Positions 1 to 6,888 of a stretch of 9,845 bases of DNA are shown piece after piece. Origin of the DNA: an uncultured Campylobacter sp. (GTDB lineage: Bacteria > Actinomycetota > Actinomycetes > Mycobacteriales > Mycobacteriaceae); assembly GCA_943913625.1 (NCBI GenBank), contig CALTYW010000086.1:1-9845 (forward strand), read 5' to 3'. The notes under the pieces are model-generated. The model ran no database searches, was not told the DNA's origin, and saw nothing but the letters and a program-made list of their open reading frames with translations. Every line of letters starts with the position of its first letter. Positions within the stretch are counted from its first letter, which is position 1. Both the position numbers and the translations under genes were made by a program.

Positions 1-54
1 ACCGCTGTGAAAAACGCGCGCGAGATGGCTCTTCTGCCGTTCACCACCCGCTAA
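1..54 (+). CDS. rpsR: 30S ribosomal protein S18, C-terminal end (partial)
   Basis: The first 17 codons of the window read TAVKNAREMALLPFTTR and end in TAA. This is the characteristic C-terminus of bacterial ribosomal protein S18, a small-subunit protein that binds 16S rRNA next to S6. Only the tail is present; the start lies to the left of the window. Two hairpins follow within 50 bases, so this looks like the end of a ribosomal-protein operon. In C. glutamicum, rpsR also lies close to amtR, which agrees with the next gene. Confidence 0.88.
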   Translation, partial: TAVKNAREMALLPFTTR

Positions 55-78
55 ACAGCAGGTTGACGATGACAGCGT

Positions 79-96
79 AGAGTCTTCGACTCTTTT
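79..96 (+). terminator. Short intrinsic terminator after rpsR
   Basis: A perfect 6-bp stem AGAGTC (79-84) / GACTCT (88-93) with a TTC loop is followed by TTT (94-96). It lies 24 bases after the rpsR stop. The stem is short and only moderately GC-rich, so it is probably a weak terminator backed up by the stronger hairpin directly downstream. Confidence 0.5.
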
Positions 97-98
97 CA

Positions 99-142
99 AG
101 CACCCGCACTCCCCTCCGAAGAGGGTTGAGAGCGGGTGCTTT
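99..142 (+). terminator. Strong hairpin terminator between rpsR and amtR
   Basis: A 9-bp stem AGCACCCGC (99-107) / GCGGGTGCT (132-140) is extended inward by CTC/GAG (109-111 with 128-130) and CCCTC/GAGGG (112-116 with 121-125) around a CGAA loop. Two small internal irregularities break the stem. The U-tract is short (TT plus the last stem T), but the stem is long and GC-rich. It probably ends the ribosomal-protein transcript before amtR. Confidence 0.7.
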
Positions 143-152
143 CGTCTATAGT
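126..152 (+). promoter_or_regulatory. Possible amtR promoter
   Basis: TATAGT at 147-152 fits the corynebacterial -10 pattern TAnnnT. TTGAGA at 126-131 would be the -35, with a short 15-base spacer that overlaps the 3' arm of the terminator. Transcription would start near 159 and give a leader of about 35 bases. The spacer is suboptimal, so only the -10 deserves moderate trust. Confidence 0.33.
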
Positions 153-193
153 TAGCGAGACCACACGCGGCTGCCGATGTTCGAGGAGGATGG

Positions 194-865
194 ATGGCCA
201 ATCCGGTTGGGCGACCGCGGAAGCAGAGCCCTCGGCGTAAAGGAGCCACCGCGCGCGAGGAAATTCTCGACGCCGCATCGGAACTGTTCACCCGCAAAGG
301 CTTCGCCACCACGTCAACACACGAAATCGCTGACGCCGTCGGGATCAGGCAGGCGTCGTTGTACTACCACTTCCCCTCCAAGCGCGACATTTTTCTCACG
401 CTGCTGATGGGCACGATCCAGCCGTCGCTCGACCTCGCCTCCGACCTCGCCGAGACTGAGGAGTCCCCGGCGATGAAGCTGTGGGCGCTCGTGGCTGCGG
501 AAACCCGCATTCTGCTCTCCTCCAACTGGAACATCGGACGCCTATACCAGCTGCCCGTGCTCATCTCCGAGGAGTTCGCGCAGTACCACGAGGCGCGCGC
601 GGAGCTCGAGCAGATCTACCGCGACCTCGCCGCCGAGATCGTGGGCGACGACGACCCTCGCATTGAGCTGCCCTTCCACATGACGCTCGCCGCCATCGAG
701 ATGCGGGACAACACCGGCGTTGCGCCTTTCCCGCTTGTCGACGATGCCCTGCCCGCCCCCTCAGTCACCATCGCCGACGCCGTCTTGGACGTGCTGCACA
801 CCGAAATCCCCGAACGGCGCGGCGAACGCACGTTGGAGTTGGTGGCCCAGGTCTCCAGCGATTAG
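194..865 (+). CDS. amtR: TetR-family nitrogen-control repressor AmtR
   Basis: This 223-residue TetR/AcrR regulator closely resembles C. glutamicum AmtR, the global repressor of nitrogen-starvation genes, which is released from DNA by adenylylated PII protein (GlnK). A basic N-terminal arm contains GRPRK (6-10), followed by the TetR DNA-binding domain at about 21-70. Its helix-turn-helix includes TTSTHEIADAVGIRQ and SLYYHFPSK (near 39-63). The C-terminal ligand/partner domain contains GRLYQLP, RDLAAEIVGDD and LPFH, also found in AmtR. The ATG at 194 is preceded by GAGGAGG at 183-189 (4-base gap); an ATG at 190 is in another frame and soon stops. Its location after rpsR and near purH/purN matches C. 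glutamicum. It converges with the lipoprotein gene, overlapping it by 4 bases. No AmtR operator was found in its own upstream region. Confidence 0.93.
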   Translation: MANPVGRPRKQSPRRKGATAREEILDAASELFTRKGFATTSTHEIADAVGIRQASLYYHFPSKRDIFLTLLMGTIQPSLDLASDLAETEESPAMKLWALVAAETRILLSSNWNIGRLYQLPVLISEEFAQYHEARAELEQIYRDLAAEIVGDDDPRIELPFHMTLAAIEMRDNTGVAPFPLVDDALPAPSVTIADAVLDVLHTEIPERRGERTLELVAQVSSD

Positions 866-1743
866 GGCTGACAGGCTGCGGCTGGCAGCAGCTGCGCCTG
901 GGCGGCCAGAGCTTGCGCCGCGGCGGTGAGCATGGTTTGGCCGGTTTCGTACGTGCCGTCTGCGGGCAGTGCCGTAATTGCCACGGCGGCGTACGTGCCG
1001 TCGCCGCGAGGCATGAGACCGAACTGGCGGACGTGGTACATCCCCGCGGTATCCGGGCCCCATCCGCCCTTGAATAGGGAGCCCGCGGAGCCGAGCCCGT
1101 AACTTTGTCCGGGGTCGACTTGCCCCATGAGCTGTACGACGGGTGCTGCTCCGCCCACGCACGCCAGCGCATTGGCAAAGGCTGCCTCCTCCCCCACCCC
1201 GAGGAGAGTCTGGCCGAAGGTACTGAACTCCGGACGAATCTTCTCGGTGTTCACTTGCGCTGGCACGCCTGCTTCCGCGAGGACGGCGTTTACCGCCTCT
1301 GGGCCCGCTGCATTGTAGAGACGCTCCGCAGCTTGGTTGTCCGATGCTGTGATGGCCGCTGCCGCGTCTCCGCTTACGGCAGGGTTCGCGCGCAACGCGG
1401 CAATGGCAATCGGCACCTTGACGGTGGACCACGCCGGCGAGGCGTCTATGAACCCAGCGGAGGTGACACCCTCCGGCCCCGCGACCGCAACCCCGGCGGT
1501 ACCGAAGGTGGAGGCGGCGGCAACTGCGGCGTCGACAAGCGCTTGCGCGTCGGTTGCGGGCGGAATGTTGTCTTGCGGAGGCTCAGGAGCCGGTGGCGGC
1601 GGAGGTGACGGGGGTGCGACGAAGGTCGTCGAGGTGACTACGACCGTTTCCGGCTGCGAGGCCTGTGGCACCGCGCATCCCGCGACCGCGACGACGGCCG
1701 CGGTTGTAGCGGCGGCCTGGACGCGACGCCGTCGGCCTACCAA
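862..1743 (-). CDS. Lipoprotein with SxxK serine-hydrolase (penicillin-recognising) fold
   Basis: This 293-residue protein has a lipoprotein signal: RRRR (4-7), a hydrophobic Ala/Val segment, and lipobox VAGC with acylated Cys23. A Pro-rich linker (about 44-62) leads to a domain with the active-site order of penicillin-recognising enzymes: STVK at 106-109, SDN at 134-136 and KGG at 225-227 in place of KTG. I see no ExxxN element equivalent to class A β-lactamase Glu166, so β-lactamase activity is doubtful. A D,D-peptidase-like, esterase or binding role is possible. Cys195 and Cys291 could form a disulfide. It is a clear paralogue of the gene at 2446-3291, sharing STxKVPxxIAALR, SDNxAAxR, FKGGW and RQFGL. 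The start is TTG at 1743-1741; no ATG or GTG lies between the upstream in-frame stop and the signal peptide, and the start overlaps the previous gene's stop by 7 bases, suggesting translational coupling. It is probably the last gene of the minus-strand block; no clear terminator follows. Confidence 0.82.
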   Translation of the reverse strand: MVGRRRRVQAAATTAAVVAVAGCAVPQASQPETVVVTSTTFVAPPSPPPPPAPEPPQDNIPPATDAQALVDAAVAAASTFGTAGVAVAGPEGVTSAGFIDASPAWSTVKVPIAIAALRANPAVSGDAAAAITASDNQAAERLYNAAGPEAVNAVLAEAGVPAQVNTEKIRPEFSTFGQTLLGVGEEAAFANALACVGGAAPVVQLMGQVDPGQSYGLGSAGSLFKGGWGPDTAGMYHVRQFGLMPRGDGTYAAVAITALPADGTYETGQTMLTAAAQALAAQAQLLPAAACQP

Positions 1744-2345
1744 ATCCGGACTCGCGCGTTATCGCCGCCCGAGCAGTACACCGTCGAGCCACCGCTGCAG
1801 CTCATGCGGTAGGTCTGGCCGGTAGCCGGGCTGTAGGCGCGGACGGTGACGTCGGTGCTGCCGGTGCTGTTGTACGCGTCCACGAACGCGCTGTAGACGT
1901 TCGCGGAGAAACCCGAAGAGGTCACGCTGGTGTCCGGCGCGTAGTTGGAGTACGTGCGGCGCGAGGGCTGCGCGGGCGCAGGAGCCGGAGCCTGCTGTGC
2001 GGGTTGCTGCTGTTGCTGTTGCTGGGGCTGCAGCGTCTGAGTCTCCACGTCCGTCACCGTCACCGGCTCGCTCGTGCCGCTGAAAGCGCCGGAGCCGAAC
2101 AGGTATGCAAGCAGGCCCACAAGCGCCGCGAGCAGGAGGGCTGCGACCGCGATGAGCCAGCCGTTGTTGCGGCCGCCGTTATTCTGGGGCTGTTGGGGTT
2201 GTTGGGGCGGGTAGCCGCCCGGGTACGGCTGCGCGTACTGCGGCTGGGCGTATTGAGGCTGTTGGTATTGCTGCGTCGGGGCGGCCCACTGTTCGGTGCC
2301 CGGGTTCCAGTCGTACTGCCCGTTCTGCCCGTTGTTGTTCGTCAT
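1737..2345 (-). CDS. Gln/Pro-rich single-pass membrane protein, function unknown
   Basis: I do not recognise a named family for this 202-residue protein. The N-terminal 60 residues are cytoplasmic and rich in Gln, Asn, Pro and Tyr, with short repeats of the type QPQYA (about 27-45). One transmembrane helix spans about 62-84 (GWLIAVAALLLAALVGLLAY). The outer part starts with a Thr- and Gln-rich linker that includes seven consecutive Gln (108-114) and an AP-repeat. It ends in a small domain (about 130-202) with Cys183 and Cys191, probably disulfide-bonded, and the terminus ARVRIW. This layout resembles actinobacterial membrane-anchored sensor or scaffold proteins, but that is only an architectural comparison. 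The ATG at 2345 is preceded by GGGAAAGG (complement of 2353-2360) at 7 bases, a good ribosome binding site. It lies between two paralogous serine-hydrolase-like genes, which suggests a shared envelope job. Confidence 0.8.
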   Translation of the reverse strand: MTNNNGQNGQYDWNPGTEQWAAPTQQYQQPQYAQPQYAQPYPGGYPPQQPQQPQNNGGRNNGWLIAVAALLLAALVGLLAYLFGSGAFSGTSEPVTVTDVETQTLQPQQQQQQQPAQQAPAPAPAQPSRRTYSNYAPDTSVTSSGFSANVYSAFVDAYNSTGSTDVTVRAYSPATGQTYRMSCSGGSTVYCSGGDNARVRIW

Positions 2346-2401
2346 TGTCGCGCCTTTCCCTACTGGTGCACCGCAGGCACCCGCGTGGGTTGTGTATGCA
2401 A

Positions 2402-2424
2402 ATTATGGTCTCGCGATGATCATA
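2402..2424 (-). promoter_or_regulatory. Weak -10-like hexamers upstream of the Gln/Pro-rich gene
   Basis: The 100-base gap between the hydrolase stop and the Gln/Pro-rich gene contains two A+T-rich hexamers read on the minus strand: TATGAT (complement of 2419-2424) and CATAAT (complement of 2402-2407). Neither has a convincing -35 partner at 16-18 bases. TATGAT lies inside the perfect palindrome ATGATCAT (2416-2423). A secondary promoter for the two distal genes is possible, but read-through from purH is equally plausible. I see no terminator in the gap. Confidence 0.25.
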
Positions 2425-2445
2425 AAACACGTGCGCGACTGGCGG

Positions 2446-3291
2446 TTAACAACGTGCCCTTGGCAAGTCGCCGCGCATGGCGGCAATGCCGTCCGCCAGT
2501 TCGTTGAGCATCGCGAAGCTGCCCTGATGCCCCTTCGGACTATAGGCAGTGATCGCAACGGCCACGTCGCCGTGCGGGCCCGGAATGAGACCGAACTGGC
2601 GCGCCAAGTGTCCGCCTTGGTAGTAGTTCCAGCCGCCCTTGAAGCGTGCTCCACCTATGCGCCCCAGTCCCCAGCGTTGTTCGGGCACGATGCGACCCAT
2701 CATGTCCAGAACCGGCTCGTGGCCGGGCACGCAGCGCAACCCCGAGGCGAACGCGGCTTGGTCGCTGGTGGTCCACATCGTGCCCATCTGGAAGCCAGCG
2801 GGCGAGGTGGTGCGGGAACCGGCCTCTGCGATCACCCCGGCGATGCTCGCCGCGGGCACCTGGCCGAACATGCGGTGCGCTGCCGGATTGTCGGACCGGG
2901 TCACTGCAATCTCAGCCTCGGGCCGAAACTTCTGGTCCTGGCGCAGCGCCGCGATGGAAAGCGGAACCTTCATCGTGGAAAATGCTGGCTCTGGCCGGTT
3001 GTCGCCGGCGGTGACACCGCCAACGGACACTGCAGCGCGCCCACCGTGACGCCCGACCACGTCGCGCACGAGGCGATCGAGCGCGGCCTGGTTGTCCACC
3101 TTTCGCGCCGGCGGCACCGGCTTGGGCGCAGTCAGCGGGAGGGGCAAATGCACGTGACGCTGCACCTGCGGCGGCAGCTGCTTGTAGGTGCCGACAATCG
3201 CGGGGCCGATCACCGGGATCTGGTCGATCGCGGTGTAGGCGGGCAGCACAATTCCTGCGGTGAGCGCCAGTGCGGCGAGTTTGGAGGACAC
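2446..3291 (-). CDS. Secreted or membrane-anchored SxxK serine-hydrolase-like protein
   Basis: This 281-residue protein starts with Lys4 and a hydrophobic stretch at 5-21. It has no lipobox and no clean AxA site, so the segment may act as an anchor or as an unusual signal peptide. A Pro/basic linker (about 39-64) leads to a penicillin-recognising domain with STMK at 105-108, SDN at 133-135 and KGG at 218-220. Like its paralogue at 862-1743 it lacks an evident class A Glu166/Asn170 element, and it carries the equivalent cysteines Cys187 and C-terminal Cys281. It probably works outside the membrane on peptidoglycan or a related acyl substrate; the exact reaction cannot be read from sequence. 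The start is GTG at 3291-3289. The purH TAA (3315-3313) lies upstream in the same frame and no other start codon intervenes. GAGAAAG is a modest ribosome binding site. The 21-base gap after purH argues for co-transcription. Confidence 0.82.
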   Translation of the reverse strand: MSSKLAALALTAGIVLPAYTAIDQIPVIGPAIVGTYKQLPPQVQRHVHLPLPLTAPKPVPPARKVDNQAALDRLVRDVVGRHGGRAAVSVGGVTAGDNRPEPAFSTMKVPLSIAALRQDQKFRPEAEIAVTRSDNPAAHRMFGQVPAASIAGVIAEAGSRTTSPAGFQMGTMWTTSDQAAFASGLRCVPGHEPVLDMMGRIVPEQRWGLGRIGGARFKGGWNYYQGGHLARQFGLIPGPHGDVAVAITAYSPKGHQGSFAMLNELADGIAAMRGDLPRARC

Positions 3292-3312
3292 GAGGAACTT
3301 TCTCGGGACTAG

Positions 3313-4884
3313 TTAGTGGGCGAAGTGGCGGGTGCCGGTGAAATACATGGTCACTCCCGCTTCTTCCGCCGCCGCGATGACTTCCTCGTCGCGGATCGAA
3401 CCACCCGGCTGCACCACAGCCTTCACGCCGGAATCGGCGAGCAGCTGGAAGCCGTCAGCGAAGGGGAAGAACGCGTCCGAAGCAGCGACTGCGCCGTTGG
3501 TCCGGTTGCGGCCCTCATCGAGAGTGTTCGCGCGGTCCACAGCCAGCTTCGCGGAGTCCACGCGGCTGACCTGGCCCATGCCGATACCCACGGATGAGCC
3601 GCCGGAGGCGATGAGGATTGCGTTGGATTTCACGCAGCGCACAGAGCGCCAGGCGAATTCAAGATCCGCCAGCGTCGCCTCGTCGGCAGCTTCACCCGCG
3701 GCAAGCGTCCAATTCTCTGCGGAGTCGCCCTCAGCCTGGAAGCGGTCACGCTCCTGCACGAGCCAACCGCCGGAGATCTGGCGACGCTCCTCACCCAGCT
3801 CCTGCGGGGCGACCTCGAGGATGCGCAAGTTCTTCTTCGTCTGCAAAAGCTCCAGTGCGTCAGGGGCATACGACGGTGCGACAACGACCTCGGTGAAGAT
3901 CGGCTTGATCTGCTCCGCCAACTCAAGGGTGACTTCACGGTTGCAAGCGATCACGCCGCCGTACGCCGAAACCGGGTCGCAGGCGTGGGCCTTTCGGTGC
4001 GCGTCGGCAATCGATTCGTCAGAGACAGCCACGCCGCACGGGTTGGCGTGTTTGATGATTGCAACGCACGCACGGTCGTGGTCCCAGGTGGCGCGCCACG
4101 CGGCGTCTGCATCCTGGTAGTTGTTGTAGCTCATCTCCTTGCCGCCGTGCTGCTTCGCAGCGGCCAGACCCCAGCCCTCACTCTCGAGGTGTGCCGGTTG
4201 GTGGGGGTTTTCACCGTAGCGCAACGCCACCGTGGTGGTTCCGGTGGTGGTCTCTGTGGTGGTGGACGATGCGGGGTTCAAGGCACCGTCGTCAAGCTGT
4301 GTGCTCATCCAGGACGAGACCGCGGTGTCGTACTTCGCGGTGTGCGTGAAGGCTTCGAGCGCAAGTTGTTTGCGCTGTTCGAGGCTGAAGCCGCCGCCGC
4401 GCACTGCTTCGGCGACCTCGGTGTAGCGGCTCGGAGACGTCACCACGGCGACCGACGGGTGGTTCTTCGCCGCGGCGCGGACCATGGAGGGCCCGCCGAT
4501 GTCGATTTGCTCAACGCATTCGTCGAACGTCGCGCCGGAGGCGACAGTTTCCTCGAACGGGTACAGGTTCACCACCACGAGCTGGAAAGGCTCAATGCCG
4601 AGCTCCTCAAGCTGGCGGACGTGATCATCTTTGCGCAGGTCCGCCAGGATCCCGGAGTGCACGCGCGGGTGCAGCGTTTTCACGCGGCCGTCGAGCACCT
4701 CCGGGAAACCGGTGAGGTCCGCGACTTCGGTCACGGCCACGCCGGCGTCCGCGATGCGCTTGGCGGTGGAGCCGGTGGAAATGATTTCAACCCCAGCCTC
4801 ACCGAGCGCCTGCGCCAGCTCCTCGAGGCCAGTCTTGTCGTAAACGCTAATGAGCGCGCGCTTAATCTCAATCTCTGCTGACAT
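3313..4884 (-). CDS. purH: Bifunctional AICAR transformylase / IMP cyclohydrolase
   Basis: This 523-residue cytoplasmic enzyme performs the last two steps of de novo IMP synthesis: formyl transfer from 10-formyl-THF to AICAR, then ring closure of FAICAR to IMP. The N-terminal MGS-like cyclohydrolase domain (about 8-200) shows [39 protein letters not shown] and [12 protein letters not shown]. The transformylase domain begins at LRYGENPHQ (221-229) and contains the catalytic Lys278-His279 in [32 protein letters not shown] and the C-terminal TGTRHFAH. Length is normal for the family. The ATG at 4884 is preceded by GGAAAGG with a 9-base gap. The gene overlaps the end of purN by 17 bases. One oddity is a Thr-rich segment, residues 207-218 ([13 protein letters not shown] region), encoded by a simple ACC-type repeat exactly at the boundary between the two domains. 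Confidence 0.97.
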   Translation of the reverse strand: MSAEIEIKRALISVYDKTGLEELAQALGEAGVEIISTGSTAKRIADAGVAVTEVADLTGFPEVLDGRVKTLHPRVHSGILADLRKDDHVRQLEELGIEPFQLVVVNLYPFEETVASGATFDECVEQIDIGGPSMVRAAAKNHPSVAVVTSPSRYTEVAEAVRGGGFSLEQRKQLALEAFTHTAKYDTAVSSWMSTQLDDGALNPASSTTTETTTGTTTVALRYGENPHQPAHLESEGWGLAAAKQHGGKEMSYNNYQDADAAWRATWDHDRACVAIIKHANPCGVAVSDESIADAHRKAHACDPVSAYGGVIACNREVTLELAEQIKPIFTEVVVAPSYAPDALELLQTKKNLRILEVAPQELGEERRQISGGWLVQERDRFQAEGDSAENWTLAAGEAADEATLADLEFAWRSVRCVKSNAILIASGGSSVGIGMGQVSRVDSAKLAVDRANTLDEGRNRTNGAVAASDAFFPFADGFQLLADSGVKAVVQPGGSIRDEEVIAAAEEAGVTMYFTGTRHFAH

Positions 4885-5479
4885 TGAAACGGGCCTTTCC
4901 GTCCTCGATGGTGATGTTCTGCAGCAAGTCGACGATCTGCTCCCGTTCGACCTGCTTAATACGCTCGTGCAGCGTGATCTTGGTGTCGTCTTCGTTCACC
5001 AGCACCGGTCGCTGAGCGATGATCTCGCCGGTGTCCATGCCCTTATCCACGTAGTGGACGGTGCAACCGGTGACCTTCACTCCGTAGTCCAGAGCGTCAC
5101 TCACGGCCTTGGTGCCCGGGAACGCCGGAAGCAGCGACGGGTGGGTGTTAATGGTCTTGCCTTCGAACTCGGCCAGAAATGCCGGGCCGAGGATACGGAG
5201 GAAACCCGCGGAGACAACCACGTCCGGCTCCACTGCCGCCACAGCGGCTGTGAGCTTTTCGTTCCACGCGTTGCGGTTCGCCTCCATCGGCACCACTGCG
5301 GTGCGGATTCCGGCGTTCTTCGCCCGCTGGATTGCGGGACAAATCTGGTCCGCCACGACGATATCGACGCGGTAGCGGTCCCGCTGGTTGTCGAGGATGG
5401 ACTTCAACAACGTGCCCGTGCCCGAAGCGAGCACGGCCACCGATTTAGCAGAATCACTCACAGGCACAAGTGTAATCAC
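4868..5479 (-). CDS. purN: Phosphoribosylglycinamide formyltransferase (GAR transformylase)
   Basis: PurN transfers the formyl group of 10-formyl-THF to GAR, the third step of purine synthesis. The Rossmann-like N-terminus carries [16 protein letters not shown]. Further on are [13 protein letters not shown], the catalytic [12 protein letters not shown] (Asn111, His113) and [14 protein letters not shown] (Asp149), giving the full Asn-His-Asp set. I chose GTG at 5479 (203 residues) because it forms a GTGA overlap with the stop of the upstream membrane gene, a typical coupled start. In-frame GTG codons at 5467 and 5461 would give 199 or 197 residues and also precede the conserved core. The reading frame stays open far upstream to 5914, but that extension lies inside the perM-like gene and does not resemble PurN. 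The 17-base overlap with purH implies one transcript. Confidence 0.96.
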   Translation of the reverse strand: MITLVPVSDSAKSVAVLASGTGTLLKSILDNQRDRYRVDIVVADQICPAIQRAKNAGIRTAVVPMEANRNAWNEKLTAAVAAVEPDVVVSAGFLRILGPAFLAEFEGKTINTHPSLLPAFPGTKAVSDALDYGVKVTGCTVHYVDKGMDTGEIIAQRPVLVNEDDTKITLHERIKQVEREQIVDLLQNITIEDGKARFNVSRD

Positions 5480-6708
5480 GCATCGGCCGAATGGGCGCGT
5501 TGCCTTACCTTGGTTACGCCCCCGACGATGACCCCTGCGACCGCGACCCAGATGAACAGCAACGATGCCAGCGCCCACGGGCTGGGGCCGACAAGCCCGT
5601 ACGCCCCCGCCACACCCGCAGTGAAACTTCCGGACAGTGCACCGATAAGCGCAGCCCATGTCGCCGCGGCCGCCACAGCCGTATAAGTCAAGGTCTTCGT
5701 TGTGTAGAAGTGCAGCAAAACCGCAGCGGGCACGACCAGGAGAATCGGTGCCCACACCGGCATTGCACCGGGTACGGCGGCAAACAGAGGCAGTGGCGGG
5801 AAGGCGACGTTGCCGGCATCGAACAGGCTCACCTCGGTACCACCGTATTCGAAGGTGCCGCCGAGCAGGACGGCGAGTGTGGAGACTGCCGCATTCGGCA
5901 GGTACAGCAGGCACAACAGGACGAGGCCAGCGATACCGAGCCAGTTCAGCTGCGGGAATTCGGCCACGAGCTCGCCGACGCGCCGGTAGCCGAATGCGAG
6001 TGCCACGAGGTACACGGCACCGGAGGCAAGGACGAGGCGCAGGAACGCGTGCCCTGCTGCCGCGCCAGCGTCGACTGCCTCACCTGGGACCCCGCTACGC
6101 TTCGCCAACGCGTGCCACAGCACCTTCCTGATACCCAGCACGAAACCGATGAGGTGGACAATGACCGGGTACATAAGCGCCGCGACGACGGGCGGCGTTT
6201 CCACCGCGAATACGTTCGAGGCGTCACTCACCATAAACAGGGCAACGGCGCTGAGTGACAGCGACATTGCGACGACGAGGCCGAGAATGGCACACAGATC
6301 CAGGATGCTCACGCGCCCTGCAGTGGCAGCGCGCACGCGGGAAGCCACAAGTGCAATCACGCCGATCGCGGGCAAGGTGGGCATGGCTGTGAGCAGCACG
6401 CCGTCGATAGCCACGGGCGTGGCGTGGACCGCGAACCAGGTCTCCCCGATCGCCGCAGGCAAGTACGCGAGCCGCCAACCGCCGATCAGCACGGCGGCAA
6501 AGCACAACGCCACAATGCCGAGCACTAGAGCGAGATTCGGTACCGCCACATAAGGAAGGTAATGACGCAGACGCTCGGTAGTTGTCTCCGGAACAACGTC
6601 CTTCTTCTCTTGGCGCTTCACGCCGGAAATTGCCGGGATGCCGTTTTTTCGGCGTGCGCGCGAACTGCCCCGCTTCGGCGAGGGCCGTGATTGTGGTGTG
6701 GTGCTCAT
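5476..6708 (-). CDS. perM: PerM-like multi-pass membrane protein (DUF6350 type)
   Basis: This 410-residue integral membrane protein has a basic cytoplasmic N-terminus of about 50 residues (RRK, KRQEKK) and roughly nine hydrophobic segments, for example near 57-76, 101-123, 134-158, 171-192, 218-240 and 254-280, with three more before the basic tail KVRQR. The loop LYLPNAAVSTLAVLLGG, followed by a Gly/Phe-rich stretch and then LPLFAAVPG, fits DUF6350 proteins. In M. tuberculosis the corresponding neighbour of purN-purH is Rv0955 (PerM), linked to cell division and persistence; that assignment rests on family and gene order rather than on a catalytic motif. The ATG at 6708 has only a weak ribosome binding site. 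The stop overlaps the purN start (GTGA). The gene heads the minus-strand block and is divergent from the first M23 peptidase gene, with 259 bases between the two start codons. Confidence 0.78.
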   Translation of the reverse strand: MSTTPQSRPSPKRGSSRARRKNGIPAISGVKRQEKKDVVPETTTERLRHYLPYVAVPNLALVLGIVALCFAAVLIGGWRLAYLPAAIGETWFAVHATPVAIDGVLLTAMPTLPAIGVIALVASRVRAATAGRVSILDLCAILGLVVAMSLSLSAVALFMVSDASNVFAVETPPVVAALMYPVIVHLIGFVLGIRKVLWHALAKRSGVPGEAVDAGAAAGHAFLRLVLASGAVYLVALAFGYRRVGELVAEFPQLNWLGIAGLVLLCLLYLPNAAVSTLAVLLGGTFEYGGTEVSLFDAGNVAFPPLPLFAAVPGAMPVWAPILLVVPAAVLLHFYTTKTLTYTAVAAAATWAALIGALSGSFTAGVAGAYGLVGPSPWALASLLFIWVAVAGVIVGGVTKVRQRAHSADA

Positions 6709-6855
6709 CGTGGTTCAACTCTGCCACCAACCGCGCACACGGGCGACAGTGACACCCGAGCTACACACCACGCCGCTTCGTATCACCAATTGCCGTGGTC
6801 AGCGGTGTACCATCCCGACAATTACTTCCGATTAAGAATTTCTTCAGCTAATGGG

Positions 6856-6884
6856 TTGCTCTGCCGAAACCAATTCGTTACAGT
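6856..6884 (+). promoter_or_regulatory. Promoter of the first M23 peptidase gene
   Basis: TTGCTC (6856-6861) and TACAGT (6879-6884), separated by 17 bases, match -35 and -10 elements of a housekeeping (SigA-type) corynebacterial promoter. The start of transcription would be near 6891, leaving a leader of about 77 bases to the ATG at 6968. The -10 overlaps the tandem GTTACA/GTTACC repeats, so a protein bound there would block initiation. Confidence 0.5.
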
Positions 6885-6888
6885 TACC
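6877..6888 (+). repeat. Tandem GTTACA-GTTACC repeat overlapping the -10
   Basis: GTTACA (6877-6882) is directly followed by GTTACC (6883-6888). Two looser relatives follow, ATAACA at 6897-6902 and GTCACA at 6908-6913. The position over the promoter suggests an operator. The response regulator MtrA of Corynebacterium binds loosely conserved direct repeats at envelope-hydrolase genes, including an M23 gene (mepA), and is the first candidate by inference. Confidence 0.35.

Noticed and set aside
143..162. CTAT with a following AG-rich half resembling an AmtR operator (CTAT-N6-ATAG) upstream of amtR
   Set aside because: The second half reads CGAG instead of ATAG, only two of four matches, and AmtR is not established as strongly autoregulated. 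Treated as part of the -10 region.
2296..3312. Long + strand open frame (338 codons) opposite the serine-hydrolase-like gene
   Set aside because: Antisense shadow: Arg/His/Gly-rich, no recognisable domain, and it spans two genes and their intergenic gap.
3985..4881. Long open frame on the + strand opposite purH (298 codons)
   Set aside because: It is the antisense frame of a clear purH gene in high-GC DNA; no family motifs, unlikely His/Arg/Val-rich composition and no ribosome binding site.
5480..5914. N-terminal extension of the purN reading frame by about 145 codons
   Set aside because: The extension is a frame-shifted copy of the perM-like coding region, Arg-rich and unlike any PurN. The GTGA overlap at 5476-5479 gives a normal-length enzyme.
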